Assembly (NCBI RefSeq): GCF_049933045.1
Contig: NZ_CP187926.1
Coordinates: 1,426,001-1,490,000 of the forward strand
Direction of reading: 5' to 3'
Length of the DNA stretch: 64,000 nucleotides
Source of the DNA: Pseudocolwellia sp049933045
GTDB lineage: Bacteria > Pseudomonadota > Gammaproteobacteria > Enterobacterales > Alteromonadaceae
The notes under the pieces were generated by a model that made no database searches, was not told where the DNA came from, and saw nothing but the letters and a program-made list of their open reading frames with translations. Positions 7,210 through 15,329 of the stretch are shown here, one piece after another. How positions within the stretch are numbered: position 1 is the first letter of the stretch; every line of letters starts with the position of its first letter. The position numbers were made by a program, and so were the translations under genes.

Positions 7210-9159
7210 CTAAGCTTTAGAGCTGGATTGAATAATCAGTTGGTCTCGCCCATTTTCCTTAGCTCGATAAAGTAGGTTGTCAGCATGTTTTATAAGATCA
7301 TTTAGGCTAGTTTCTTTGTTCGTTGAGTTACAGATTGTTGCACCCATACTAAAAGTTATAGACCAATTTACTTGAGGATTTTCGGCTCTTACATCAATAC
7401 AATAATTAGCGAAGTTTTCGGCCAAGCGTTTGTAAATACCTTTGGTGGTTGATTTACTCGTTGTGTTTAAAATGAATAACCATTCTTCGCCGCCATAACG
7501 TCCAAATTTGTCATCTTCTCTCAAAGTCTTTTTCGCCGCTTTAGCAAAAGCAACTAAGAAGAGATCGCCAATATCATGTCCATAGGTATCATTAATTTTT
7601 TTGAAATGATCTAAATCTACAATAGCTATAGTTATGTCTTGCTCTTTAAGTTGTTCTTCGGCCATTAGCATAATGCCACGTCTGTTTGGGCAACCGGTTA
7701 GGTAGTCGGTAGACGCCATCGCATGATACTTTTTGCGTTGTCCTAGTTGTCTATAAAATAATAATAAAGTGATAAGAACAAGCATGAGAGCAAGGGCGGT
7801 TGTTAAACGCCAAATTATTATTTGTTGGTTTTCTTCCTTAGCTTTTAATTCATTAATCTTATTTTCGTGAGCTAACTTTATAATCTCATCTTCTTTTTCT
7901 TTCACTTCAAACTTTACTTGTAGTGTTTTAATATTACTGGCACTGGTGGCTTCAAAATGCTTTTTGTAATGAAAAAGCTCTTGTTCTATTGCCGTAAAAG
8001 CATCGTCTACATAACCCAAACGTCGTTTTAATTGGTAGTGAGTAGTTAAAAATTCAGCTTTATAAAGACTTCTACTAAATTTGTCTAAAATGGTGAACAC
8101 CTCATCGCTCATTTGGTTAGCTTGTTGCAGTTGACCTTGTTCTGCAAATATCTCACTGACTAAGATCATAGAAGCTAGTTGCATATCAAAAACACCTGCC
8201 GATTTAGCCAGGGATATGTTGTTTTTAGCTCCAATAATAGCTTCGTCATATTTACCTTGTGAAAATAAAATACTGGCTACTGAGTATTGAGCGTAAGCCA
8301 TGCCTTCATGCATATTCACAGAGGTAAAGTATGCTAATGCTTTGGTGATGTATTTTAGTGCTTCGTCATTTTTATCTCTACCCAATAATGCATTACCTAA
8401 GCTCCAGTAAGCCTTGGAGGTAAAGTGCCCGTCTTCAGATTTCTCAGATGCTGATACTGCTTTATACGCAAACTCTAAAGCTTTTTCTTTATCATTTGAT
8501 ACAGAGTAAGCGTCACCAATTTTACGGTAGAAAAAACCTTGGGATGAGAAGTCTTCATCTTCAATGGCCAATTCTAAGCCAACATGTGAAACTTTTAAGG
8601 CGCTTTTTAATGCGTCGATTGAAGTGTAGTAATAAGCAAGTGCTCTGAGGATGATTATTTTTCCTTTAGTCGAGCTTTCAATTAATAGTCTCTCTTCTAA
8701 TTCTTTTGATAAAGACTGTGCAGGGTATCCATCATCTTGACGTGATAGGTACTTTATCTTTGATTCGAGCAATGAGAGAAAAACATCAGGTTGTTTTTGG
8801 ATTAACTCAATGTCTAAGTAGTGGTTTACGTGTAAATAAAGCTCATCGTATTTTTCTTCTCTTAACAATAATTCGCTATACAACGCGGCAGCTTGATAGT
8901 GTAGTTGCCCCCAATTTTGAACTTTACTGGTTTCAAAGGCTATTGTGAGTTCAGTCGCATTTTTTAAGTAATCGAGTTTATTCGAACGAATATTGTTGAT
9001 GAGAGTTCTTGTTGTTTTATAGTCCATCGCGTGATGAGTAGACTCTACAGACTCTTTGGCAGCATATGATGAAGTATTAAATAAAACTAATAAGATGAAA
9101 ACAAACTTCTTAAAGGTACACTTATTAGTTACAAATCCATGTTTACTTTGGTTAATCAT
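7210..9159 (-). CDS. Periplasmic TPR sensor diguanylate cyclase (GGDEF)
   Basis: The 649-residue protein starts with a signal-peptide-like segment (about 18-34, FVFILLVLFNTSSYAA). A long helical repeat region with TPR-like units (SKAYWSLGNALLGRDKNDEA, MAYAQYSVASILFSQGKYDEA) follows to about 440. Then come a transmembrane helix at 447-469 and a C-terminal GGDEF domain from about 485. The active-site motif is GGEEW (556-560), an accepted variant, and the product-inhibition I-site RxxD (REDD) lies five residues before it. It should make cyclic di-GMP in response to a periplasmic signal. It is a single gene convergent with the SemiSWEET gene, and the ligand is unknown. Confidence 0.92.
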   Translation of the reverse strand: MINQSKHGFVTNKCTFKKFVFILLVLFNTSSYAAKESVESTHHAMDYKTTRTLINNIRSNKLDYLKNATELTIAFETSKVQNWGQLHYQAAALYSELLLREEKYDELYLHVNHYLDIELIQKQPDVFLSLLESKIKYLSRQDDGYPAQSLSKELEERLLIESSTKGKIIILRALAYYYTSIDALKSALKVSHVGLELAIEDEDFSSQGFFYRKIGDAYSVSNDKEKALEFAYKAVSASEKSEDGHFTSKAYWSLGNALLGRDKNDEALKYITKALAYFTSVNMHEGMAYAQYSVASILFSQGKYDEAIIGAKNNISLAKSAGVFDMQLASMILVSEIFAEQGQLQQANQMSDEVFTILDKFSRSLYKAEFLTTHYQLKRRLGYVDDAFTAIEQELFHYKKHFEATSASNIKTLQVKFEVKEKEDEIIKLAHENKINELKAKEENQQIIIWRLTTALALMLVLITLLLFYRQLGQRKKYHAMASTDYLTGCPNRRGIMLMAEEQLKEQDITIAIVDLDHFKKINDTYGHDIGDLFLVAFAKAAKKTLREDDKFGRYGGEEWLFILNTTSKSTTKGIYKRLAENFANYCIDVRAENPQVNWSITFSMGATICNSTNKETSLNDLIKHADNLLYRAKENGRDQLIIQSSSKA

Positions 9160-9609
9160 TTTAATCCTTTATGAAATCATTTAATGCCGATGAAAATACA
9201 AAGATTGGCATAATACTTTAAACAATTTGAGAGATTTAATAATGGCACTCATCTTAAATAATAGCAAAATGCATAACAGCTTTATTTAGTATATAACACT
9301 ATAAATAATATCAAAAAAAACATAAGTGATTGATTAGTTGTGAATTAGCTTATGTACTACTAGATAAATAACTACTTTTAACTGAATTGTTTTTTATCAT
9401 TTGATTCAGAGAAACATTCAATTTGTTTTACATTCTCTGGGGCTAAATATCTGTAATAGTTCTCATTAAACAGATGATTAATGAATGATTTAAATAACCA
9501 ATATTCATCATAATGTTTTTTGTTTTTCCATTAAATTATTTACAGTAGGCTTTAAAGTAACTTGAATACAAGTAATAGTAGCTACTTGATCAATTGTTTA
9601 AGGATTATT
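9160..9609 (+). other. Intergenic region between divergent genes
   Basis: The 450 bp are very AT-rich and contain no credible ORF. They must hold the promoters of the divergently oriented GGDEF gene and the DUF1275 gene. I could not single out convincing -35/-10 boxes or operators. Confidence 0.4.
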
Positions 9610-10281
9610 GTGATTTCTAAATTACCTCGATGGGTAGAGTACGGGTCTTTTATTTTGGCTTTAATTGCCGGGCTTATTAACTCTATTGGTTTATTAGGTT
9701 TTAAACATCAATCTATATCCCATGTTTCGGGTATAGCCACTTTAGTGGGCACAGGGGTGATCAATTCAACTTTCAGTGATGTTTTTCATTTGATTCTCAT
9801 ATTAGTTAGTTTTTTAGTTGGTGCTTCAATATCGGGTTTTTATCTGACTGGCGGTGCATTAAAACTAGGTAAGAACTATTCAAGCTTACTAACATTAGAA
9901 GCCTTATTTCTTTTTGCTTCTGCATATTTATTAACAAAAGATTCCTCCTATGGGCATTATTTAGCGTCTCTTGCATGTGGGTTACAAAATGCTTTGGTTA
10001 CAAGGTTTAGTGGAGCTGTTGTAAGAACCACTCATGTCACAGGTATATTTACAGACTTAGGAATAATGATAGGAGCTAAATTACGTGGGGAAACATTTGA
10101 TAGGCGCAAAGGATTATTGTTTTTATTAATTATTTCGGGTTTTATTTTAGGTGGTACATTCGGCGCTTACTTTTTTAGTCTTTTCAAATTTAATGCTTTA
10201 TATATTCCTGCTACTGCTTGTTTGATATTGGCATTTACCTATTTTGTTTATAACTTAACATTTAATAAAAACAAAAGTTAA
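9610..10281 (+). CDS. DUF1275 (YoaK-family) membrane protein
   Basis: The 223-residue integral membrane protein has about six hydrophobic helices. Family features are the early ALIAGLINSIGLLGF, the SHVSGIATLVGTGV segment, and the repeated pattern in LACGLQNALVTRFSGAVVRTTHVTGIFTDLG. GTG 9610 is preferred because AAGGA (9600-9604) precedes it by 5 nt; a TTG at 9562 would add 16 residues of unlike composition. The family has no established biochemical role. It is a single gene with an AT-rich 130-bp gap before the FAH gene. Confidence 0.85.
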   Translation: MISKLPRWVEYGSFILALIAGLINSIGLLGFKHQSISHVSGIATLVGTGVINSTFSDVFHLILILVSFLVGASISGFYLTGGALKLGKNYSSLLTLEALFLFASAYLLTKDSSYGHYLASLACGLQNALVTRFSGAVVRTTHVTGIFTDLGIMIGAKLRGETFDRRKGLLFLLIISGFILGGTFGAYFFSLFKFNALYIPATACLILAFTYFVYNLTFNKNKS

Positions 10282-10411
10282 ACCGTTTAATTAAGATGAA
10301 ACTAGTAGTAATATCTTTTACATAATAATAGTTTAGCTTTATTTACAGGCATTTATTGTTAGCTCTTTATATAACAAGAGCTTTTTATGAACTTATTACA
10401 TTGGAATATTC

Positions 10412-11026
10412 ATGTTGAACGAAGTTAATTTTCAGAATAAAAAAGTCACTCCCTCTAAAGTTATTTGTATTGGCCGAAATTATGTAGAACATATTAAAGA
10501 ACTAGACAATGAAGTACCCACTGAACCTGTTATTTTTTTAAAACCAAATTCCGCCATTTCTGAACAGCTTTATCTACATGTTACAGACAACATACATTAT
10601 GAAGGTGAGATCTGTTTTCTAATAGAATCAGGAAAGTTATCAGGTGTAGGCTTTGGTTTAGATTTAACTAAAAGAGATATGCAAAGTGTTCTAAAGAAAA
10701 AAGGTTTACCTTGGGAAAGAGCTAAAGCTTTTGATCATTCTGCGCTGTTTAGTGACTTTATAGCAATAACTGAACCTGTTACAGAGTTAAGAATGGAGTT
10801 ACATATCAATAATGAGCTTATTCAACAGGGTGATTATCATTTAATGATGAATAAACCAGAAGCTTTACTGGCAGAGATCAACACGTTTATGTCAGTTGAA
10901 GATGGCGATGTTATTATGACAGGCACACCAAAAGGTGTAGGTGTAATTAACGCTAAAGATGTATTGTTAGGTAAAGTGTTTAGCGGAAACAAACTTTTAG
11001 TTGAGCACACTTGGATCGTAGAATAA
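10412..11026 (+). CDS. Fumarylacetoacetate hydrolase (FAH) family protein
   Basis: The 204 residues are the single FAH fold of the YcgM/acylpyruvate-hydrolase type. KVICIGRNYVEHIKELDNEVP is the usual start, VIFLKPNSAI follows, and HYEGEICFLI carries metal-binding glutamates. LTKRDMQSVLKKKGLPWERAKAFDHSA and VIMTGTPKGVGVI are core family blocks. Such enzymes cleave C-C bonds of acylpyruvates or decarboxylate oxaloacetate with Mg or Mn in the cytoplasm. The precise substrate cannot be told. The gene is probably transcribed alone or with the VOC gene 89 bp downstream. Confidence 0.88.
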   Translation: MLNEVNFQNKKVTPSKVICIGRNYVEHIKELDNEVPTEPVIFLKPNSAISEQLYLHVTDNIHYEGEICFLIESGKLSGVGFGLDLTKRDMQSVLKKKGLPWERAKAFDHSALFSDFIAITEPVTELRMELHINNELIQQGDYHLMMNKPEALLAEINTFMSVEDGDVIMTGTPKGVGVINAKDVLLGKVFSGNKLLVEHTWIVE

Positions 11027-11115
11027 GATTTATAATGTTAATAGTGTAATAAACATCATCTCTATTGAATGTTATGCACCTAAATTAATCCCAGAGCAAT
11101 TCCATAGGAAACAAT

Positions 11116-11493
11116 ATGTACAGTCATGTAACGTTAGGCAGTAATGATATAGAAGCATCAAAAAAATTTTACGACGCTATCTTAGGCACTTTAGGTTATG
11201 CAGAAGGTGTTTTCAACGACAAAGGAATGTGCATGTATGCTACACCGACAGGCGCGTTAGGCTTAACCAAGCCGATTAATGGAGAACCTGCATTTCACGG
11301 TAACGGTATGACTATCGGACTTGCTGTATCAAGCCCTGAACTTGTTCATAAATGGCATCAAGCAGGTATTGAAAATGGCGGTATCGCTTGTGAAGATCCT
11401 CCAGGAGAACGTGACTTTGGTGGTACTAAATTGTATTTAGCCTACTTACGTGATCCAGCAGGTAATAAGCTTTGTGCTACACACTTTATGTAA
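11116..11493 (+). CDS. VOC (glyoxalase/bleomycin-resistance fold) family protein
   Basis: The 125-residue protein forms one VOC unit pair. It opens MYSHVTLGSNDIEASKKFYDAILGTLGY, contains the central FHGNGMTIGLAV segment, and closes with LYLAYLRDPAGNKLCATHF, a standard ending with a metal-ligand-like position. Many such small proteins are annotated as glyoxalases without proof. The start ATG follows AGGAAACA at 11106-11113. An intrinsic terminator lies 35 bp after the stop. Confidence 0.85.
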   Translation: MYSHVTLGSNDIEASKKFYDAILGTLGYAEGVFNDKGMCMYATPTGALGLTKPINGEPAFHGNGMTIGLAVSSPELVHKWHQAGIENGGIACEDPPGERDFGGTKLYLAYLRDPAGNKLCATHFM

Positions 11494-11528
11494 TTTTCGG
11501 TTAAGTTATCGTTAATTCACATATAAAA

Positions 11529-11562
11529 AAGCCGTTTATTGAGTTTCAATAAACGGCTTTTA
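11529..11562 (+). terminator. Bidirectional intrinsic terminator
   Basis: A perfect 12-bp stem, GCCGTTTATTGA (11531-11542) with TCAATAAACGGC (11546-11557), has a 3-nt loop, A-rich sequence before it and T-rich sequence after it. It lies between the VOC gene and the convergent DoxX-like gene and can serve both. Confidence 0.85.
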
Positions 11563-11620
11563 TTTGTCTCTATTTTTTCGTTCTAAATTCTATTAAGAAT
11601 ACTTAAATCGAATCACACCA

Positions 11621-12034
11621 TTATTTTACTGTGTATTTAGTATCTAAATCACGTAGTAAGTAAAGTGCGAAACACGCTGACCACATTGGCCACGCTGCAA
11701 AAAACAATAAGTGATTAAAGGCATCAAAATACTGGTTAAATGAAGATAGTGTCGACATACCGTGAAGAATAAACACAATACCGTAAGTAATACGTTTCTT
11801 AATACCCGCTAAAAAGGCAAGCATAAGTATCAGCTGCAAAGCACCTAATATGTATAATATTGTATCACTCGAGCCACTTAGACCATAAAATTTATCAAAG
11901 ATGCGTGAGCCGTGTGCAGGGTTTACAAATTTATCTAATGTCCACATGAACATTACAATGAAAACACCTAAGCGTAATGATAATAAAGACCATTGAATAC
12001 GGTTCTGCATGTCAGAATTGATTGGAGTGCTCAT
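11621..12034 (-). CDS. DoxX-like four-helix membrane protein, paralogue 1
   Basis: The 137-residue protein has four hydrophobic helices (about residues 15-35, 55-75, 80-98 and 105-128). WSLLSLRLGVFIVMFMWTLDKF resembles the first helix of DoxX-family membrane proteins and LGALQLILMLAFLAGIKKR the third. It closely matches the neighbouring gene at 12319-12732 along its whole length, so the two are tandem duplicates. The start ATG 12034-12032 is supported by the shared MS..I.SD.QNRIQWSL opening. The family role is uncertain; some members act in thiosulfate or redox homeostasis complexes. No partner gene is adjacent. Confidence 0.7.
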   Translation of the reverse strand: MSTPINSDMQNRIQWSLLSLRLGVFIVMFMWTLDKFVNPAHGSRIFDKFYGLSGSSDTILYILGALQLILMLAFLAGIKKRITYGIVFILHGMSTLSSFNQYFDAFNHLLFFAAWPMWSACFALYLLRDLDTKYTVK

Positions 12035-12210
12035 AAAACTAAAAATTCCTACTTTATATTAATTATTATTAAAGCATCATTCTATCAATAGTTTATGATC
12101 AGGTTAAATATGGTTAACAGGTTATTATGGTTAAATATGTATCATAATGTAAAAAGTAGGGGTTGATGTGAAATTGAACGGCGTATTTATGTTTAATTTT
12201 TTGATACATA

Positions 12211-12249
12211 TAAAAAAGAAGCTTATTGATCACCAATAAACTTCTTTTA
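12211..12249 (-). terminator. Intrinsic terminator between the DoxX-like duplicates
   Basis: AAGAAGCTTATTG and CAATAAACTTCTT form a stem with one mismatch and a loop of about 5 nt, with A-runs on the left side that become a T-run on the minus strand. It would end transcription of the upstream paralogue at 12319-12732, so the two copies are probably separate transcripts. Confidence 0.7.
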
Positions 12250-12318
12250 TTTGTAAGCTAAGCTTCATTTAATACCAAAGTTCAACTATCTTAAAGTAGA
12301 AACTTAAAGTTAAAGCAT

Positions 12319-12732
12319 TTATTTAATTGTATATTTTACGTCTAAATCACGTAATAAATAAAGTGCAAAACATGCAGCCCACATAGGCCATGCAGCAAAA
12401 AACAATAAGTTATTAAAACCGTCAATGTACTGATTATAAGAAGACAATGTTGTTAACCCGTGCATTACAAAGATAATACCGTATGTAAGACGTTTTTTAA
12501 TGCCAACTAAAAAAGCTAACATCAATACAAGTTGTAAAGCTCCGATAATATACGCGATGGTATCTGTTGAACCACTTAAACCGTAAAAGTGCTCAAAGAT
12601 TTTTGCACTATGACCTGGATTAAAGAATTTATCTAAAGTCCACATGATCATTACGATAAAAATACCAAGACGTAATGAGAATAATGACCATTGAATGCGA
12701 TTTTGTGTATCTGAGCTAATTGTATGACTCAT
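12319..12732 (-). CDS. DoxX-like four-helix membrane protein, paralogue 2
   Basis: The 137 residues are co-linear with the neighbouring copy, without gaps. Identical blocks include YGLSGS, LLFFAAWPMW and ACFALYLLRDLD, and differences are mostly conservative (V/I, F/Y). This says that the duplication is old but both copies are under selection. The start is at 12732-12730, with AGGAAGTTT on the minus strand just before it. It is divergent from the TonB receptor gene, with 204 bp between start codons, so the Fur-box-like site there could also act on this gene. Confidence 0.7.
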   Translation of the reverse strand: MSHTISSDTQNRIQWSLFSLRLGIFIVMIMWTLDKFFNPGHSAKIFEHFYGLSGSTDTIAYIIGALQLVLMLAFLVGIKKRLTYGIIFVMHGLTTLSSYNQYIDGFNNLLFFAAWPMWAACFALYLLRDLDVKYTIK

Positions 12733-12887
12733 TGAATAAAACTTCCTAAACTAAATTAATAAACTGTGAATCTACATAGACCGCATTGTTATTTTTTTCT
12801 TTCAAATAAAATTATATTCTTTTTCATGAATACTGATTTAAAATGTTTTGAAAGTTATTTTAAGGGTGTTAGGTCTTAATTACTGAG

Positions 12888-12906
12888 TATAAGAATTATC
12901 ATTAAT
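12888..12906 (+). promoter_or_regulatory. Candidate Fur box upstream of the TonB-dependent receptor
   Basis: The 19 bp TATAAGAATTATCATTAAT match the classical Fur consensus (GATAATGATAATCATTATC) at 13 of 19 positions by my count, centred about 40 bp before the receptor start. AT-rich context makes chance matches likely, so this is tentative. It would link the receptor and the downstream cluster to iron status. Confidence 0.4.
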
Positions 12907-12936
12907 ATAACTAATATATATAAAGAGAGTAATCAC

Positions 12937-15285
12937 TTGAAGCACGCATATCTAGCTCTATCAATTGCCACCATATTAAATATCCCTGTTGTTAATGCAG
13001 CGCCTTTTATTGAAGATGAAAAGACTGAAGTTATTGAAGTTTTGGGTCAAATTAGTAATTCTCAAGGTCTGTCAGTAAAAGATGCTTACGTTGATGGTCC
13101 GTTTGGCGATAACCTAGCATTAAAAGATATTGCGCGCTCTGTTACACCTATTTCAAGTGAGTTAATCGAACAACTTAACATAACCACATTACAAGACGTT
13201 TTAGCCGTTAGCCCAAATACTTATTCAGCCAGTGGTTTTGGTGCTCCGAGTTTACCTACTATACGTGGTCAGCTAGGTGAACTATTTCAAGATGGCACTC
13301 GTCGTCAAGCAGGTAACAATGGCTTTGGTGTGCCTTTATCATTTAACTCGGTAGAGCAGATAGATGTAGTTAAAGGTGCTCCACCAGTCTTGTTTGGTTC
13401 AAGTCAACGTAATGGTGGTTTTGTAAATTTACATTCTAAAACTGCTTCAACCGATGAAAGTAAAGGTAAAGTTAATTTATCAGCAGGGCGTTGGGATCAA
13501 TACCGTGCTCAAGTTGATTACACAGGCGCTATTGTAAAAGATAAAGTAGGTTTCAGAATTAGTGCTGAACATATTGATAACGGTAGCTTTTATGATTACG
13601 CGGGTATGAAGAGTGACAGCTTATTTGCTGCACTACGTATCTTACCTGATGATAAAAGTAGCTGGGATATTAACTTTGAATTATTCCAAGTTGAATTCAC
13701 TGATAACGCAGGTATTAACCGTCCTACACAAGCGTTAATCGACCACGGTTTATATATTACGGGCCAAGGCGTACAAAGTAATGGCAGCACAATTCCTGCA
13801 GCGGGCTCGATTGTTTCTCCAACGGGGCAAGTTCAATTACCACGTAGCACTGTATTAACAGACCCAGATAATCAAAATGAAGCAACAACTTATTTATTTC
13901 ACAGTATTTATAAACGTGAACTTTCTCCTAGCTTATCTCTTAAAAACACGACTTATTTTCAACACTTACAACGTGAAGAAATTTCACAAAACAGTTTTGT
14001 TGAAGTTATCGATGGCGCTGATACTGCGCAAAACAGAACTGAGTTAACTTACCTTTGGAATAGCGACCAACAAACGATATTTGCTTTAGATGTACGCTAT
14101 AACAAAGTACTAGGATACAGCCAATTTACTACTGAAGCTGATTCACCTATTGATTTAACTGGTCCATTATCAAATCGCCGTATTCCGTTAACTGCAGAAC
14201 AACAAGCGCGTTTAGTTGAACTTCGACCCGATGTTTTTGTTTCACCAGGTGCGCAATACGATATTAATAATGACGGTACGGGTGATTTCAACTTATCAGA
14301 TACAACCGATTCTCGTTCTGTTCAAACTGGTTTAGCCATTCAACATGATTCAGATTGGACTCGCGATCTCCATACAACAATTGGTTATCGAGCTGACTAT
14401 TATGATGTTAAAGCAAGCGACCCAATCGCTCCAGAAGGTCAAATAGCGGCAAGCGACACAATTAATGATGTATTACATTCCGCACATTTAAGTTTTAACT
14501 ATACCCTGAACAGTGACTTTACTGCTTATGGTACAGCGAGTTATAACGAAGCTACTTCAAATAGCATGGCAGGTGGTACAGCATTAAGTAGTGATAACAC
14601 TATAAGTGCGCAAAACTTCGCGACAGAAAACACTTTAGTTGAATTTGGTTTGAAATATTCTCCTACAGACAGTGATTGGTACGCTGATGGTGCGGTATTT
14701 AGTCAACGTCGTAGTTTACGTAACAGAGACGGCAGCAATACCGGTATTCGCACACAAGGTTTTGAAAGCCAGGTGTTTTACGATGCCTATCCGTATTGGG
14801 TAAGTGCGGGTTACAGTTATATAGATGCAAGTTACGACAACTCAGCAAGTAGTCAAGATTCAGCTCAAATAGCCGATGCTTTTGATAATTCACGTCCTGA
14901 TATTATTGAAGGAACCAGTGTTGGTGCACCAAGCTTTACTTCTTTTGCACCGTCAAATCGCCAAGTACAGGGAATTCCTGAACAATCTTTTAGTTTTAAT
15001 GGAAATTATTCAATAAATCCTGAATGGCAAATTGGTTTCTCCGGTCTATATACCAAGAGTTACCCATTAGACTTTTTAGCGACAGTGAAGATCCGTGATC
15101 AATACACATTAAACATGAATACGAGCTACGCATTTACACCAAATACTAAATTACGTTTTGATGTAAACAATGTAACAAATGGAAAAAATTGGCGCCCTGT
15201 ATTTGAAGGCGGTTATTTTGGCGCAACCTTGGTATTTCCAGAGTTACCAATCAACGCGAAATTAACAGTTACTCATAATTTTTAA
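12937..15285 (+). CDS. TonB-dependent outer-membrane receptor
   Basis: The 782-residue protein has a signal peptide (about 1-21, ending VVNA), a TonB-box-like TEVIEVLG (27-34 region), a plug domain with IRGQLGELFQDGTRRQ and VEQIDVVKGAPPVLFGSSQRNGG, and a 22-strand-type barrel ending in KLTVTHNF with the terminal Phe. The plug resembles siderophore and metal-chelate receptors rather than SusC types. The start is TTG 12937, preceded by AGAGAG with good spacing; no ATG gives a signal peptide. It heads the 12.9-23.7 kb cluster with only 44 bp to the next gene, and is probably the outer-membrane entry point for the YnjBCD importer's substrate. The ligand is unknown. Confidence 0.9.
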   Translation: MKHAYLALSIATILNIPVVNAAPFIEDEKTEVIEVLGQISNSQGLSVKDAYVDGPFGDNLALKDIARSVTPISSELIEQLNITTLQDVLAVSPNTYSASGFGAPSLPTIRGQLGELFQDGTRRQAGNNGFGVPLSFNSVEQIDVVKGAPPVLFGSSQRNGGFVNLHSKTASTDESKGKVNLSAGRWDQYRAQVDYTGAIVKDKVGFRISAEHIDNGSFYDYAGMKSDSLFAALRILPDDKSSWDINFELFQVEFTDNAGINRPTQALIDHGLYITGQGVQSNGSTIPAAGSIVSPTGQVQLPRSTVLTDPDNQNEATTYLFHSIYKRELSPSLSLKNTTYFQHLQREEISQNSFVEVIDGADTAQNRTELTYLWNSDQQTIFALDVRYNKVLGYSQFTTEADSPIDLTGPLSNRRIPLTAEQQARLVELRPDVFVSPGAQYDINNDGTGDFNLSDTTDSRSVQTGLAIQHDSDWTRDLHTTIGYRADYYDVKASDPIAPEGQIAASDTINDVLHSAHLSFNYTLNSDFTAYGTASYNEATSNSMAGGTALSSDNTISAQNFATENTLVEFGLKYSPTDSDWYADGAVFSQRRSLRNRDGSNTGIRTQGFESQVFYDAYPYWVSAGYSYIDASYDNSASSQDSAQIADAFDNSRPDIIEGTSVGAPSFTSFAPSNRQVQGIPEQSFSFNGNYSINPEWQIGFSGLYTKSYPLDFLATVKIRDQYTLNMNTSYAFTPNTKLRFDVNNVTNGKNWRPVFEGGYFGATLVFPELPINAKLTVTHNF

Positions 15286-15329
15286 AAACGAAATAAAACT
15301 TTTAATTAAAAAGTATAAAGAGATAAAAA

